A DNA stretch of 58,884 nt from an uncultured Acetatifactor sp. (GCA_910589035.1 CAJUSI010000031.1:1-58884), one strand, 5' to 3'; positions 15,391 through 24,979 are shown, counted from the first letter of the stretch. Program-made: numbers and translations. Notes: a model not told the origin generated them from the letters alone.

Positions 15391-16137
15391 ATGCTTGAAT
15401 TACAAAATCTCTGTTTTCAGGTGTCCGACGATTCCGCCGGACAAAAGGAGATAATCAGAGATATAAACTTAACCTTTGAAGATCATGCTTTCATCGCCAT
15501 CACGGGACCCAACGGGGGCGGAAAATCCACTTTGGCAAAGCTGATTATGGGAATCGAACAGCCCACCTGTGGAAAAATAATCTATAATGGTACGGATATT
15601 ACGCATAAGAACATCACCGAAAGAGCCAACCTGGGCATCAGCTTTGCCTTTCAGCAGCCGGTGCGCTTCAAGGGGATCAAGGTAAGGGATCTGGTCAGTC
15701 TGGCCGCAGGGAAACCCAAAGACGGCCGTTCTGCCGTGAAATTTCCCGATATCTGCGACTATCTGTCAAAGGTAGGGCTCTGCGCCAGGGATTATGTGAA
15801 CCGGGAGGTGGATGCCAGCCTGTCGGGCGGCGAGTTGAAACGGATTGAAATCGCCTCCATCATCGCCCGCAATACCCCCCTGGCCGTTTTTGACGAACCG
15901 GAAGCCGGAATCGATCTCTGGAGCTTTCACAATCTGATTCAGGTCTTTGACGACATGCACAGAGAAAGTAATACTTCCCTGATCATCATTTCGCATCAGG
16001 AGCGGATTCTGAATATCGCGGATGAAATCGTGGTCATTGCCGACGGGAATGTGCAGGCAAGGGGACAGAAAAAGGATATTCTGCCGGAGCTTCTGAAAGG
16101 CACTGAGGGGTGTAAATTTTTTCAGCAGGAAAAATAG
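15391..16137 (+). CDS. sufC: SufC, Fe-S assembly ATPase
   Basis: A 248-aa ABC-type ATPase that works with SufB-type scaffold proteins to build Fe-S clusters in the cytoplasm. Walker A GPNGGGKST is at 39-47, the signature LSGGELKR near 143-150, Walker B LAVFDEPEAGID after it, and the switch His in IIISHQE. The start at 15,391 has GGGGAGG; an earlier in-frame ATG lacks a site. It is followed 222 bases later by the SufB-like gene; sufS, sufU and sufD are not in the window, which fits a minimal SufBC arrangement. Confidence 0.92.
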   Translation: MLELQNLCFQVSDDSAGQKEIIRDINLTFEDHAFIAITGPNGGGKSTLAKLIMGIEQPTCGKIIYNGTDITHKNITERANLGISFAFQQPVRFKGIKVRDLVSLAAGKPKDGRSAVKFPDICDYLSKVGLCARDYVNREVDASLSGGELKRIEIASIIARNTPLAVFDEPEAGIDLWSFHNLIQVFDDMHRESNTSLIIISHQERILNIADEIVVIADGNVQARGQKKDILPELLKGTEGCKFFQQEK

Positions 16138-16359
16138 CCCGGACATATCCCAAAGCATGATTCAGCATTTATATACATCTGAAATACATCTGCCGGAATA
16201 TGGTAATTTCTATCCTATAAAGGCGAAAGTGTAAATGTCAATGATGTAAATACGGCAAAGTACAGGTATTAAGAATACAAATGTGATTAAATGCAGACAT
16301 GAAGAATTAGAATTTAAATACGAAAAACAAACCTACAAAAAGAAATGAGGCATATTCCT

Positions 16360-17277
16360 ATGGATGCAATACAGAAAAATCTTCTGGAGCAGGTGGCGGG
16401 CCTGCATGAAATGCCTGCCGGGGCATACAATATCCGTGCCAACGGGCAGAGCGTGGAGCGCTCCACCACCGCTCATATCGATATCGTAACCAAGACAGAC
16501 AAACAGGGCATTGATATCCTTATCAAGCCCGGCACAAAGAACGAGAGCGTGCACATTCCCGTAGTTCTCAGCCAGAGCGGGCTCAACGAGATGGTTTACA
16601 ACGACTTCCATGTGGGAGACGACTGCGATGTGACCATCGTGGCCGGCTGCGGCATACACAACGGCGGAGACAGCGACAGCCGCCATGACGGCGTGCATTC
16701 CTTTTACATAGGAAGGAACTCTCATGTAAAATATGTGGAGAAGCATTACGGCAGCGGAGACGGCCGGGGCGGACGCATTATGAATCCCGAGACAAAGCTG
16801 GAAATAGGCGAGAACAGCTTCATGGAAATGGAGACCGTGCAGATTAAGGGCGTGGATTCCACCAGGCGCATCACCAGCGCCAGGCTCGCCGACGGTGCCA
16901 GGCTGGTTGTCACGGAAAAGCTGATGACCCACGGATCCCAGACCGCCGAGACTTCCTTCCTGGTTGACCTGGACGGGGAAGGTTCCAGCGCCAATATCAT
17001 CTCCCGCTCCGTGGCCAGGGATGATTCAAGGCAGCTCTTCCTCTCCAGAATCAACGGCAGGAACCGCTGCAAGGGGCATTCCGAGTGCGACGGCATTATC
17101 ATGGACCGGGCCGTCATCAGCGCGGTTCCGGAGATTACCGCTCTGAATCTGGATGCGGAACTGATCCATGAAGCCGCTATCGGCAAGATCGCCGGAGAAC
17201 AGATTATCAAGCTGATGACTCTGGGACTTACGGAAGCCGAAGCGGAGGAACAGATCATAAACGGATTTTTGAAATAG
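16360..17277 (+). CDS. sufB: SufB/SufD-type Fe-S scaffold protein (short form)
   Basis: A 305-aa SufBD-superfamily protein, the beta-helix scaffold on which clusters are assembled with SufC. The conserved core is present: the SFYIGRNSHVKYVEKHYG strand pair, NGRNRCKGHSECDGIIM with the likely ligand Cys, and the C-terminal HEAAIGKIAGEQI with the conserved His/Glu. It is well short of classical SufB (about 465 aa) and lacks the N-terminal region, as in the minimal SufCB (SMS-like) systems of anaerobes. The ATG at 16,360 is chosen because GAGG stands nine bases upstream; the ATG at 16,345 has none. Confidence 0.85.
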   Translation: MDAIQKNLLEQVAGLHEMPAGAYNIRANGQSVERSTTAHIDIVTKTDKQGIDILIKPGTKNESVHIPVVLSQSGLNEMVYNDFHVGDDCDVTIVAGCGIHNGGDSDSRHDGVHSFYIGRNSHVKYVEKHYGSGDGRGGRIMNPETKLEIGENSFMEMETVQIKGVDSTRRITSARLADGARLVVTEKLMTHGSQTAETSFLVDLDGEGSSANIISRSVARDDSRQLFLSRINGRNRCKGHSECDGIIMDRAVISAVPEITALNLDAELIHEAAIGKIAGEQIIKLMTLGLTEAEAEEQIINGFLK

Positions 17278-17298
17278 AATACGGGCATAAAAGAGCAG

Positions 17299-17341
17299 CC
17301 TCCGGGAGAAGATAAAAGAAACATTATCATATTCCCGGAGG
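17299..17341 (+). promoter_or_regulatory. Hairpin that sequesters the PFOR ribosome binding site
   Basis: CCTCCGGGA (17,299-17,307) is perfectly complementary to TCCCGGAGG (17,333-17,341), whose last five bases are the GGAGG ribosome binding site seven bases before the PFOR ATG. The 25-base loop is A-rich. The stem is followed by TTATTTT, so the same structure could end sufCB transcripts or throttle PFOR translation. Confidence 0.6.
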
Positions 17342-17348
17342 TTATTTT

Positions 17349-20300
17349 ATGGACATACAGAAATCTGAAAAAACATCCCGCAGCCTGCAGACCATGGACG
17401 GCAATCAGGCCGCGGCTCATGTGGCTTATGCCTACAGCGAAGCCGCCGCCATCTACCCCATCACTCCCTCCTCGCCCATGGCGGAGCTGTGCGATGAATG
17501 GGCCGGAAACGGACGGCTGAATATATTCGGACAGACCCTTACCGTCTCCCAGCTGCAGTCGGAGGCCGGTGCGGCCGGCGCCGTCCACGGAGCCCTGCTG
17601 GCAGGCTCTCTCGCGGTTACCTTCAGCGCCTCCCAGGGGCTGCTTCTCATGCTGCCAAATCTCTACCGCATGGCCGGCGAACTGCTGCCCGGCGTCATCC
17701 ATGTGGCAGCCAGGACCATAGCCACCCATGCCCTGTCCATCTTCGGCGACCACTCCGATATCTATGCCTGCAGGCAGACCGGATGCGCCATATTCTCCGA
17801 AAGCAGCGTACAGGAGGTGATGGATCTCTCCCCCGCGGCCCATCTGGCCGCCATCGAGGGCCGGATCCCTTTTCTGAACTTTTTTGACGGCTTCCGAACC
17901 TCCCATGAGCTCCATAAGATAAAAGTATGGAACTATGAGGACCTGGAAAGCATGCTGGACAAAAATGCTGTGGAACGTTTCCGGGAGCGCTCTCTTCATC
18001 CTTCTCACGGAAAAGTATATGGTTCTGCACAGAATCCCGATATTTTCTTCCAGGCCAGGGAGGCATCCAATCCCTTCTATGAAGCGCTTCCCGAAATTGT
18101 GGAAAAGCAGCTTGCAAAAATAAATGAAAAGCTCGGCACCTCCTACGGACTCTTTGACTACCACGGCGCACAGGACGCGGAACATGTCATCATCGCCATG
18201 GGCAGCGTCTGCGAAACCATAAAGGAATACATTGACAGCGTACCGGCGGAAAAATACGGCCTGATCACCGTCCATCTCTACCGCCCGTTCAGCAGCTCCC
18301 GCCTGGCGAAAGCCCTGCCGGAAACCGTGCGGCGCATCACCGTGCTGGACCGCGCCAAAGAACCCGGGGCAGGAGGCGGCCCTCTGTATCTGGATGTACT
18401 GGCAGCGCTGATACAGGAGGGACTGCCCGTTCACGGCGCACTGAAATCCCCCGTTCCGGAACGGCAGACCGCTTCCGCCTGTACCGGCAGAAATCCCTCC
18501 CGGACACACTGCATTCGCATCTTCTCGGGCTGCTATGGATTGAGCTCCAAGGACACCACTCCCGCCCAGATCGCGGCAGTTTATGAGAATACGGACAAAA
18601 TCCGTTTCACGGTGGGTATCACGGATGATGTGACCCATCACTCCCTCCGGGTTCCCTCCATTCCGGATACCGCCCCCAAAGATATTGTCTCCTGCAAATT
18701 CTGGGGCCTTGGAGGGGACGGCACGGTAAGCGCCACGAAAAATGCCATCAAGATCATCGGCAATCACACGGATATGACTGCTCAGGGATATTTTGAGTAT
18801 GATTCCAAAAAATCCCGGGGACTCACCATCTCCCATCTGCGGTTCGGCAAAAGCCCCATCCGGAGCGCCTATCTGATCCGCAGGGCTGATTTTGTGGCCT
18901 GCCACAACCCTGTGTATCTGCATAAATACCGAACCATGATAGAGGAGCTTAAGGACGGGGGCACTTTTCTGCTGAACTGCTATTATAAGGAAAAAGAGCT
19001 GGAGGACTACCTTCCCGATACTGTCAAGTCCTGTCTTGCCTTGCGCCATATCCGTCTCTATCTCATCGACGCCATCGGGATCGGCAAGGAAATCGGGCTG
19101 AACAATAAGATCAGCACCATCCTGCAGGCCGCATTTTTCGCGGTATCCGGTCTTCTGGACCCCGGGGATGCGCAGGTGTGGATGAATGAAGCCGCAGAAA
19201 AAAGCTACGGCAAAAGCGGAGGCAAAATTCTGGAGATGAACAGAGAGGCAATCCGCAGAGGCTTTTCGGAGGTTCTGGAATTTCCCGTGCCCGCGCGATG
19301 GGCGGACTGTGCTGCCGAAGCCGGCTCCCGGCAGTCCCCGGGCTGCTTTCAGAACGATTCCCGGCAATCCGAAGGCTGCACCATTCAAGACGATTACCTG
19401 CAGTCTGCAGGCTGCACCTCCCAGGCCGTTTCCGGGCAATCCGCAGTCTGCGCCTCCCAGGCCGTTCCCGGACAATCCGCAGTCTGCGCCTCCCAGGCCG
19501 TTCCCGGTCTGTCACCTGACGCCCTGGACAACGCGCCCCTGCCCGACCGGCCGGAAATGCTGGATTTCGTCCGTAAAATACAGCAGCCCGTCACCGACCA
19601 GCGGGGCAACGAGCTTCCCGTATCTGCCTTCCTCCCCTATGCGGACGGCTACACCCCGCCCGGGAGCACGGCTCATGAAAGACGGAATGTTGCCACGGAA
19701 ATTCCCGTATGGAAGCCGGAAAACTGTATCCAATGCGCCCGCTGCTCCTTTGTCTGTCCTCATGCGGTTATCCGTCCCGCCGTGCTGGACGCCAAAGAGC
19801 TTGCTGCCGCTCCCGGAGGCCTGGAAAGCATCCCCATGCTCGGAATGGAGGACCGTTCCTTTGCCATTGTCATCTCCCAGACGGACTGTACCGGCTGCGG
19901 CACCTGCAGCGCCGTATGTCCCGGAAAGCAGGGACAGAAAGCGCTGGAAATGCTGCCTGTGAACCGGCACGAAGAGCGGCAGCAGATCTTTGATTACTGC
20001 AAATCCCTGCTCCCCTGCGAGGAAGCGGTGGAGAAATTCCGGCCTGACACCTTCAAGGGCAGTCAGTTTTGTCTGCCGCTTATGGAGTTCTCGGGAGCCT
20101 GTGCAGGCTGCGGAGAGACCCCTTACGTGAAGCTGTTGACCCAGCTCTTCGGCAATCGGATGTATATCGCCAATGCCACGGGCTGCAGCTCCATCTGGGG
20201 CAATTCCGCACCCTCCTGTGCCTACGCCCTGGATAAAAACGGGTGTGGGCCTGCCTGGTCCAATTCCCTGTTCGAGGACGCTGCGGAATTCGGCTACGGC

Positions 20301-21059
20301 ATGCTGATGGCCCGGGAGGCCGCCGCCAAATACGGGACTGACGAGCGCGGAAATCCCGCCGGTGACACCGTTCAATGGGTCGTCGGCGGGGACGGCTGGG
20401 CCTATGATATCGGCTACGGCGGACTGGATCATGTACTCGCCAGCGGGAAAAACATCAATTTCCTGGTTCTGGATACGGAAGTCTATTCCAATACAGGCGG
20501 TCAGGCTTCCAAAGCCACCCCAACAGGCTCCACGGCAAAATTTGTCGTGGGCGGTAAAAAGACCAGAAAAAAAGATCTGGCCTCCATGGCCATGACCTAT
20601 GGGAATGTCTATGTGGCGCAGATCGCAATGGGCGCGGATATGAATCAGACTGTGCGCGCCGTCACAGAGGCCGCCGCCTATCCGGGCCCCTCCCTTGTCA
20701 TTGCCTACGCCACCTGCATCGCCCACGGCATCCGCGCAGGGATGGGAACCACCCCCCATGAGGCAAAAAAAGCCGTGGACGCAGGTTATTATCACCTGTT
20801 CCGCTTCAATCCCGCCCTGAGGGAGCAGGGAAGAAATCCCTTCATTCTGGACAGCCGGGAGCCGGAACTGGACTATGAGGAATTTCTGGCAGGAGAGATC
20901 CGTTATGACTCCCTGAAGCGCAGCCATCCGGAACAGGCAGAGAAGCTTTTCCGAACTGCCTCCGCCCAGGCCAAAGAACGCTACCGGTATCTGAAAAGAC
21001 TGGAGGCGCTGTATGCGCCGGAGGAAACCGCGCCGGAACATTCCCGGGAGAGCCGGTAA
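17349..21059 (+). CDS. nifJ: Pyruvate:ferredoxin (flavodoxin) oxidoreductase
   Basis: A single-chain PFOR of 1,236 aa that converts pyruvate plus CoA to acetyl-CoA, CO2 and reduced ferredoxin, the core energy step of anaerobic Clostridia. The N-terminal pyruvate site has YPITPSSPMAE; the inserted ferredoxin domain has CIQCARCSFVCP (about 793-804) and CTGCGTCSAVCP; the thiamine diphosphate domain has CAGCGETPYVKLL, NATGCSSIWG and the GGDGWAYDIGYGG Mg site. It is about 60 residues longer than usual because of a repeat insert at 661-719, just before the ferredoxin domain. The start has GGAGG at seven bases inside a hairpin. It is monocistronic and convergent with patB. Confidence 0.95.
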   Translation: MDIQKSEKTSRSLQTMDGNQAAAHVAYAYSEAAAIYPITPSSPMAELCDEWAGNGRLNIFGQTLTVSQLQSEAGAAGAVHGALLAGSLAVTFSASQGLLLMLPNLYRMAGELLPGVIHVAARTIATHALSIFGDHSDIYACRQTGCAIFSESSVQEVMDLSPAAHLAAIEGRIPFLNFFDGFRTSHELHKIKVWNYEDLESMLDKNAVERFRERSLHPSHGKVYGSAQNPDIFFQAREASNPFYEALPEIVEKQLAKINEKLGTSYGLFDYHGAQDAEHVIIAMGSVCETIKEYIDSVPAEKYGLITVHLYRPFSSSRLAKALPETVRRITVLDRAKEPGAGGGPLYLDVLAALIQEGLPVHGALKSPVPERQTASACTGRNPSRTHCIRIFSGCYGLSSKDTTPAQIAAVYENTDKIRFTVGITDDVTHHSLRVPSIPDTAPKDIVSCKFWGLGGDGTVSATKNAIKIIGNHTDMTAQGYFEYDSKKSRGLTISHLRFGKSPIRSAYLIRRADFVACHNPVYLHKYRTMIEELKDGGTFLLNCYYKEKELEDYLPDTVKSCLALRHIRLYLIDAIGIGKEIGLNNKISTILQAAFFAVSGLLDPGDAQVWMNEAAEKSYGKSGGKILEMNREAIRRGFSEVLEFPVPARWADCAAEAGSRQSPGCFQNDSRQSEGCTIQDDYLQSAGCTSQAVSGQSAVCASQAVPGQSAVCASQAVPGLSPDALDNAPLPDRPEMLDFVRKIQQPVTDQRGNELPVSAFLPYADGYTPPGSTAHERRNVATEIPVWKPENCIQCARCSFVCPHAVIRPAVLDAKELAAAPGGLESIPMLGMEDRSFAIVISQTDCTGCGTCSAVCPGKQGQKALEMLPVNRHEERQQIFDYCKSLLPCEEAVEKFRPDTFKGSQFCLPLMEFSGACAGCGETPYVKLLTQLFGNRMYIANATGCSSIWGNSAPSCAYALDKNGCGPAWSNSLFEDAAEFGYGMLMAREAAAKYGTDERGNPAGDTVQWVVGGDGWAYDIGYGGLDHVLASGKNINFLVLDTEVYSNTGGQASKATPTGSTAKFVVGGKKTRKKDLASMAMTYGNVYVAQIAMGADMNQTVRAVTEAAAYPGPSLVIAYATCIAHGIRAGMGTTPHEAKKAVDAGYYHLFRFNPALREQGRNPFILDSREPELDYEEFLAGEIRYDSLKRSHPEQAEKLFRTASAQAKERYRYLKRLEALYAPEETAPEHSRESR
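19329..19505 (+). repeat. Five 12-aa repeats inside PFOR
   Basis: Five units of 33-36 bp encode xQSxGCxxQxxx-type peptides (RQSPGCFQNDS, RQSEGCTIQDDY, LQSAGCTSQAVS, then GQSAVCASQAVP twice). The last two units are nearly identical in DNA, earlier ones are diverged, so expansion proceeds toward the 3' side. Each unit has one Cys. The insert lies in the linker before the ferredoxin domain. The frame is kept throughout. Confidence 0.85.
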
Positions 21060-21136
21060 GTCTGCAGGTGTTCCGGACAGAAGTTCGGTTTCCCGGTGGG
21101 GCGTGCAGATGGCGGGAATGAATTTTCAAACACGCT

Positions 21137-22309
21137 CTAGCGCTTCACGGCGGTATAATGCTCCAGACTCCTCCGGAAGCGCTCCAGTCCCTCCAGCAGC
21201 CTTTCCCTGGGACAGGCTGTGTTCAGGCGGAGAAACTTCTTACCGCAGGCTCCGTACTCTTCCCCCTGTGTGAGGTAGAGCCCGCTGTCCCTGCGGATAA
21301 ACTCCGCCAGTTCCCCCGCATCCTCCGTGACGCCGCTGCAGTCCAGCCACAGAAGATATGTGGCATGGGAGGGCACCACGCTGATCCGGGGCAGCTTCTC
21401 CTCCGCGAAACGCCGGACAAGGCTTTTATTCCCGTGCAGATAGTGTCTGAGCTCCTCCAGCCATTCCTCTCCCCTGCAGAATGCAGCGGCTGCGGCGGCA
21501 ACGGCAAAGGCATTCGGCTCCGCCACCTCATCCGTATTCAGCCCCCTGTCCAGCTTATGCCGAAGGACGGGATCCGGAACCATCACGGCAGCGGTCTGCA
21601 AGCCTGCAAGATTAAAGGCCTTCGTGGGCGCTATGCAGGTTACGCTGTTCTCCCTGCACAAATCAGACACTGACGCAAAGGGAATATATTCGTACCCCGG
21701 ATCCGTGAGATCACAGTGAATTTCATCCGAGAGAACCAATACATGATGCTTTGCGCATAATTCACCGATCCTGGCCAGAGTCTCCCTGTCCCATATCTTC
21801 CCCACCGGATTGTGAGGATTGCACAGAAGCATCAGGGTGGTCTGGGGATTGGCCAGCTTTTCGTCCAGATCGGCAAAATCAATCGAATATTCACCGTTAT
21901 GGTATACCAACGGACTCTCCAGGATGTTCCGGCCGTTATTTCGGATAGAATTAAAGAAAATATTGTATACCGGAGTCTGCACCAGCACATTCTCTCCCAC
22001 GGTAGTCAGCTTTCGCACGGCGCTGGAAATTGCCGGCACCACTCCCGTACAGAAAATCAGCCATTCCTTCTCCATCCTGAAATGATGGCGGCGGGCCCAC
22101 CAGTCCTGATATGCCTCGTACCATTCCTCCGGCACCACGGAATATCCGAAAATCCCATGCTCCACACGGGTCCGCAAAGCTTCTCGGATCTCCGGCGCGG
22201 TCTCAAAATCCATATCCGCCACCCACATGGGCAGTTCTCCCTCCGGCACATCCCATTTTAAGGAGCCCGTCCCCCGCCTCCGGGTCATTTTGTCAAAATC
22301 ATATTTCAT
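21137..22309 (-). CDS. patB: MalY/PatB-type PLP C-S lyase / aminotransferase
   Basis: A 390-aa fold-type I PLP enzyme of the MalY/PatB branch: FDKMTRRRGTGSLKWD at the N-terminus with the typical WVADMDF that follows, cofactor-binding NPHNPVGKIW, SDEIHCDL and the Schiff-base lysine in APTKAFNLAGLQ. Such enzymes cleave cystathionine or cysteine C-S bonds (cystathionine beta-lyase activity) to give pyruvate, ammonia and a thiol; some act as transaminases. No methionine-pathway gene is beside it. It is convergent with PFOR. Confidence 0.88.
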   Translation of the reverse strand: MKYDFDKMTRRRGTGSLKWDVPEGELPMWVADMDFETAPEIREALRTRVEHGIFGYSVVPEEWYEAYQDWWARRHHFRMEKEWLIFCTGVVPAISSAVRKLTTVGENVLVQTPVYNIFFNSIRNNGRNILESPLVYHNGEYSIDFADLDEKLANPQTTLMLLCNPHNPVGKIWDRETLARIGELCAKHHVLVLSDEIHCDLTDPGYEYIPFASVSDLCRENSVTCIAPTKAFNLAGLQTAAVMVPDPVLRHKLDRGLNTDEVAEPNAFAVAAAAAAFCRGEEWLEELRHYLHGNKSLVRRFAEEKLPRISVVPSHATYLLWLDCSGVTEDAGELAEFIRRDSGLYLTQGEEYGACGKKFLRLNTACPRERLLEGLERFRRSLEHYTAVKR

Positions 22310-22555
22310 ACCTTATTCCCGTTTCCTTCAGTCTCCATTTCCACCGTAAGCTTTCCCGGCTCTCCCCGCACGCAGCACCTTTCCATTCGCATAGTCTCTC
22401 CGTACAGGCTGCCTTCCTGCATTGCACGGCGCCTGCCCTAAGATCGATCCTATGTCCTTATGGATCCCGCAGATAACAAAGCATGGGGAATGCCCCCGAA
22501 GCTGCCTGGCATACTGCCCCAACAGACGCCTTCCTGCGGCACAGGCAGGAATTTC

Positions 22556-23431
22556 CTACGCTTCCCAGGAAGCCCTGTCAGACTGCTTCAGGATCTCCCC
22601 GGCTTCGATCTTTGTCTGGTCGATCTTCACCCTTCTGCCGTCCATGATCAGCTCGCCGATCCTGTCAGCCCGGATGATTCCGCCTTTGGGATTGAATACA
22701 CTGTCCACAGTCCCGATAATCTCCACATCCGCCTGAGAATACTCGAAGGCAAGCGTAGTGTTCAGCAGCTTACAGTTTTTCATTACAAGGTTGTCGATGT
22801 AACACATTCCCTGCAGGCTCTCCACCGTACAGTTGATCAGCGTAATGTTTCTGGAATTCCAGCCAAGGTATTCCCCCGAGATAAACGAATCGTACACCGT
22901 CACATTCTCCGCATTCCAGAAGGAATCCTTGGACAGCAGCCTGGAATTATGAATTTCGATATTTTTGCCCCCGTCAAAGCTGTAATTGCCCACCAGATGA
23001 AAATTTCTGGCTACAATATTGCGGCTGTTCATGGCAAAATAATCGCCCCGCGCCATTACCCTGTCCATCTCGATGTCCTGACAGTTCCAGAGCGTTTCCG
23101 ATGCATTGGGCATATCCACATTGCGAAGAACGATCCCCTTCGTCCGCCGGAAGCTCTTGGGAGCCTCAATAATGGTGTCCGAAACGGAGATATTCTCCGT
23201 ATACCAGATACCGGCCCTGGCCATATCAAACAGAGCGGAATCCTTCACTACAATATTTCTGCTGTACCACAGCGGATATTTCCATTTAAACAGCGTATTG
23301 TCTATTACCAGGTCGCTGCTCTCCTTCAAGGGTGATTCTCCGTCCGCAAAGGTACAGCCGCTGATGCGGCAGCCGCTGGCCTGATACATAGCTCTCTCAC
23401 CCGTTAAAAACTGCTGACTCATTTCCTTCAT
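22556..23431 (-). CDS. DUF3737 right-handed beta-helix protein
   Basis: A 291-aa protein of the DUF3737 family, with short N-x-x-V/I-x-x-S/C rungs repeated through most of its length (for example SSDLVIDNTLFKW, RNIVVKDSALFD, QDIEMDRVMARG, RNITLINCTVES), as in a parallel beta helix. Family members lack a settled role; some are suspected to modify surface sugars or bind carbohydrates. There is no signal peptide. The ATG follows GGAGGAAG. It starts 69 bases after degV ends and might be co-transcribed. Confidence 0.85.
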   Translation of the reverse strand: MKEMSQQFLTGERAMYQASGCRISGCTFADGESPLKESSDLVIDNTLFKWKYPLWYSRNIVVKDSALFDMARAGIWYTENISVSDTIIEAPKSFRRTKGIVLRNVDMPNASETLWNCQDIEMDRVMARGDYFAMNSRNIVARNFHLVGNYSFDGGKNIEIHNSRLLSKDSFWNAENVTVYDSFISGEYLGWNSRNITLINCTVESLQGMCYIDNLVMKNCKLLNTTLAFEYSQADVEIIGTVDSVFNPKGGIIRADRIGELIMDGRRVKIDQTKIEAGEILKQSDRASWEA

Positions 23432-23500
23432 AATCTTCCTCCGGTTCGGTAATTTTTGCTCTCTGTCTTTCTTTTTCTATCTTTGCTTCCCCCGGCAGAC

Positions 23501-24349
23501 TTAATTTTCTCCCACAGAGAAGAAAGCCACGCCAATGGCTCCGGGGCCCACATGGGTTCCTATGGTTCCCCCCACGCTGGACGTCTCCAGGGCATCCACA
23601 TGGGATTTCCAGTATGCTTCATGGTCCATAATATATTTCTGCAGCAGGGAATCGCTTAACCCCGTATACCCCAGCACAAAGGGCTTGTCAAAATCAACTC
23701 CCCCGGTCAGGCGGATCTGTTCCGTCAAAAGGTTATTCCCCTGCCTGGATCCCCTGGCTTTTCCAAGGATTGCCACTTCTCCGCCCTGGATGGCAATCAC
23801 TGGCTTGATGGACAACAGGCTGCCTGCCATAGCCGCAGCCCTGGAAATGCGCCCTCCCTTTTTCAGATACTCCAAAGTATCCAGCAGCGCCACCAGCCTG
23901 ATCCTTCCCTTGTCCTTCTCCAGCTTCTCCACAATCTCCTCAAAGGGCAGTCCGCTGTCCTTCAGCCTGAGCGCATATTCCACCAGCGCATGCTGTCCGA
24001 TGCTGGCATTCTCGCTGTCCACAACCCGCACCGTATCCCCGTACTCTTCCGCCGCCATATGAGCGCTCTGGCAGGTACCGGAAAGCCTGGAAGAAAGGGT
24101 TATGACAATAGCCTGATCCCCCTTCTCCTTCACCTCCCCAAAAGCCTCCTCAAATACATAGGGCGGAACCTGGCTGGTAATGGGCAGTTCATCACACTCC
24201 ACCAGCTTCTCATAGAACATCCGATGCGTCATTGTCACCCCGTCCTGATACTCCTCTCCGGCAAAAGTGATATTGATTGGAAGAACGGTCAGGTCCTCCC
24301 TGCCGCTGTCAACGATATCCGATGCGGAATCCGTAATAATCCTGATCAT
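23501..24349 (-). CDS. DegV family fatty-acid binding protein
   Basis: A 282-aa DegV protein (FakB-like) that binds a fatty acid in its cleft; FakB partners present fatty acids to the kinase FakA for phosphorylation. Visible motifs are ITDSASD at the N-terminus, the TSQVPPYVFEEAF loop with the first lipid-site Ser, TLSSRLSGTCQSA, and a C-terminal GTHVGPGAIGVAFF. Length is standard. No fakA (DAK domain) gene is near. Confidence 0.92.
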   Translation of the reverse strand: MIRIITDSASDIVDSGREDLTVLPINITFAGEEYQDGVTMTHRMFYEKLVECDELPITSQVPPYVFEEAFGEVKEKGDQAIVITLSSRLSGTCQSAHMAAEEYGDTVRVVDSENASIGQHALVEYALRLKDSGLPFEEIVEKLEKDKGRIRLVALLDTLEYLKKGGRISRAAAMAGSLLSIKPVIAIQGGEVAILGKARGSRQGNNLLTEQIRLTGGVDFDKPFVLGYTGLSDSLLQKYIMDHEAYWKSHVDALETSSVGGTIGTHVGPGAIGVAFFSVGEN

Positions 24350-24648
24350 ATACCTTTCCTCTCTCTGCGCCTTACCCGGAACAGGCGCATTCTCATTTTA
24401 TTTTACAAAATACCTTCGCTTCCATTCTGACCCCGCTTTTATCCGACGCCGGCCTCTCCTGCACAGCCTAAAGCACAGGCTCGCTTTCCGTCTTAAGTCT
24501 CCGAATGACTCCATGTCCGTCTGCACGGAAACAAGAAAAAAAGGCCTCCGGGTCTTTTACCCTGCGGCCCTCTTACTTCAGAAGTATTCCCTCATAAAAT
24601 AAGAAAATTCCTGTCTGTCAAGAACAGCAAACAAAATATTGCATAAAA

Positions 24649-24722
24649 CGACCCAGATCGGACTCGAACCGACGACCTTCGCCGTGACAGGGCGACGCTC
24701 TAACCAACTGAGCCACTGGGCC
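24649..24722 (-). tRNA. tRNA-Asp(GTC)
   Basis: Acceptor GGCCCAG (24,722-24,716) pairs with CTGGGTC (24,656-24,650) with one G-T pair; discriminator G. Anticodon arm CGCC-CTGTCAC-GGCG gives GTC. It is the last of three tRNA genes on this strand. Confidence 0.95.
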
Positions 24723-24820
24723 GTATTTATAATATGCTGCGGAAATTCCTTCCAAGCGGAACAAAATACGAGACTTCCGAACCCTTCTGACAAAATGTCG
24801 ATCCGGACTTCGCATTTTAA

Positions 24821-24894
24821 TGGACCTTCGGGGACTCGAACCCAGGACCGACCGGTTATGAGCCGGTTGCTCTAACCAACTGAGCTAAAGGTCC
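24821..24894 (-). tRNA. tRNA with CAT anticodon (Ile2 type, or elongator Met)
   Basis: Acceptor GGACCTT pairs with AAGGTCC, discriminator A; anticodon loop CTCATAA gives CAT. The body GGACCTTTAGCTCAG with the ACCGG anticodon stem looks like Firmicutes tRNA-Ile2, whose C34 is changed to lysidine by TilS to read AUA; elongator Met is the alternative and initiator Met is excluded by the acceptor and D-arm. One T-stem pair is mismatched. Confidence 0.9.
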
Positions 24895-24979
24895 GCATCT
24901 ATCTTTCTGCCCCGGGCAAACCGGGAACAGCTCTTTGGCAGAAAAACATACTTTTGCTGTAAATGCCGCCTGCACAAAA

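Noticed and set aside
16746..19475. 909-codon open frame on the minus strand
   Set aside because: It is antisense to SufB and PFOR, both of which match their families through the whole overlap; its length is a by-product of GC-rich codon use.
19329..19505. CRISPR-like array
   Set aside because: The repeats are in-frame, without unique spacers, and lie inside PFOR.
19512..21041. 509-codon minus-strand open frame
   Set aside because: Antisense to the ferredoxin and thiamine domains of PFOR, with no ribosome site or recognisable domain.
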